Source: Proteles cristata cristata (lineage: Eukaryota; Chordata; Mammalia; Carnivora; Hyaenidae). Taken from it: a stretch of DNA of 64,000 bases. How positions within the stretch are numbered: the stretch's first letter is position 1; each line of letters opens with the position of its first letter. Location: NCBI GenBank assembly GCA_017311185.1, contig JAESUZ010000968.1, forward strand, positions 744,001 through 808,000, read 5' to 3'. The notes under the pieces are model-generated. The model did no database searches. It saw nothing but the letters and a program-made list of their open reading frames with translations, and was not told where the DNA came from. The translations under genes and the position numbers were made by a program. Positions 63,280-64,000 of this stretch are shown here, piece after piece.

Positions 63280-64000
63280 ACGAAAGTATAAAATTCACCT
63301 GGTAAAGATAAATATATAGTCAAATTCAGAATACTCTAAAGAATTAATGGTGGTATATATTTTAACTTTAGTATAAAGGTTAAAATACAAAAAGCTTTAA
63401 AATAACTATACTTGGGGTGCCTTAGTCAATGGCTAAGCATCCGACTCTTGATTTCAGCTCAGGTCATGATCTCACAAGTTTGTGAGACTGAGCCCCACAT
63501 CAGGCTCCATGCTTCAGCATGGAGTCTGCTTGGCATCTCTCTCTTTCCGTCTCTCTCTGCCTTGCTCTTACTCTTGAAATAAATAAATAAACTTAAAAAA
63601 ACAACAACTGTACCTACAATAATTTGTTCATGGGAACAATTCCATTTACAATAGCATCAAAAAGAATAAAATACTTAGGAATAAAGGTAGTCAAGAAGGT
63701 GAAATATCAGTACAGTGAAAACCATAGAACACTGATGAGAGAAATTGAAAAAGACATAAATAAATGGAAAGATACCCCATGTTCATGAACTAGAAAACAA
63801 CCTTGTTGAAATGTACATTCTATCCAAAGCAATTGGCAGATTCAGTGCAATCTCTATCAAAATTCTAGTGGCATTTTTTGCAGAAATAGAAAACACAATA
63901 TTGAAATTCACATGGAAACATAAAAAACACTGAATAGCTAATGTAATCTTGCGCAAGAAGCTGGAGGCATCACACTTTCTGATTTAAAATTGTATTACAA
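63280..64000 (+). mobile_element. L1M LINE (sense), continuing beyond the window
   Basis: From 63605 the sequence is ORF2: 'ccatttacaatagcatcaaa' (encoding PFTIASK-like), 'aatacttaggaataaaggta' (KYLGI-like), 'ccccatgttcatgaactaga' and 'aagctggaggcatcacactt'. Several stops break it. 63280-63411 ('taaatatatagtcaaattca', 'tggtatatattttaacttta') is an associated old repeat, possibly the same element. The right end lies outside the window. Confidence 0.8.
63412..63602 (+). mobile_element. CAN-SINE, older type (sense)
   Basis: Opens 'ttggggtgccttagtcaatg' with a damaged A box; spacer 'gactcttgatttcagctcag'; altered B box; and 'catgcttcagcatggagtct' in the body, an older CAN-SINE feature. The flanks 'aactatactt' and 'aactgtacct' suggest the duplication. 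Confidence 0.92.

Noticed and set aside
1..64000. A new multi-gene or bacterial-type system
   Set aside because: No operons, ribosome-binding sites, domain-bearing genes or clustered cassettes; all strong signals are mammalian retrotransposons or simple repeats.

Overview
This window is mammalian nuclear DNA from a carnivoran, most probably a cat (Felidae). The main evidence is about 35 copies of one tRNA-derived SINE. It opens GGGGCGCCTGGGTGGCTCAG, carries a B box of the type GGTTCGAGCCC, continues with a CT-rich stretch and ends in an AATAAA-rich A tail. Its body (…CGTCGGGCTCTGTGCTGACAG…) matches what I recall of the felid CAN-SINE (SINEC_Fc) and differs from the dog, bear and mustelid versions. 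Older mammal-wide repeats (MIR, L2, MER5A-like, MaLR LTR, L1M) are also present. All family names here come from memory of consensus sequences, not from a repeat-masking run.

I recognise no protein-coding gene, rRNA, functional tRNA or CRISPR array. The open reading frames (roughly 60-235 codons) show no recognisable domain except the broken C-terminal end of L1 ORF2 near 10.9-11.2 kb. They mostly follow GC-rich sequence, low-complexity repeats or mobile elements. The window therefore reads as intergenic or intronic sequence from a GC-rich region. It cannot show which gene it lies in or beside.

Layout. 0-3.8 kb: a G-rich patch and a (CA)n tract, then mostly unclassified GC-rich DNA with old MIR/L2 pieces. 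3.8-5.7 kb: an L1 3' end broken by four SINEs, with a fifth SINE beside it. 5.7-9.2 kb: mostly unclassified. 9.2-11.4 kb: MER5A-like pieces, a MaLR LTR, and a 5'-truncated L1 with a 19-bp target-site duplication. 11.8-16.9 kb: dense SINEs, antisense L1 and a second MaLR LTR. 17-25.7 kb: GC-rich, few young repeats, two antisense L2 blocks and a possible regulatory cluster near 25.2 kb. 25.8-28 kb: SINE cluster and L1 pieces. 28-44 kb: GC-rich with several L2 blocks, scattered MIRs and SINEs, and two stretches that look like conserved non-coding elements. 44.8-49.7 kb: AT-rich, mostly fragmented L1/L2 plus a 53-bp retro-inserted mRNA end. 50-60.5 kb: GC-rich, with candidate conserved elements, a 12-bp minisatellite and a small CpG-rich patch. 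60.5-64 kb: antisense L1 3' end, unclassified DNA, and an L1 ORF2 segment running off the end.

The clearest direct observations are retrotransposition footprints: matched target-site duplications around many SINEs and one L1, SINE-in-SINE nesting, a diagnostic five-copy SINE subfamily, and the tiny processed-mRNA insertion. The regulatory candidates are inferences from base composition and short motifs. I found no evidence of a new multi-gene system.
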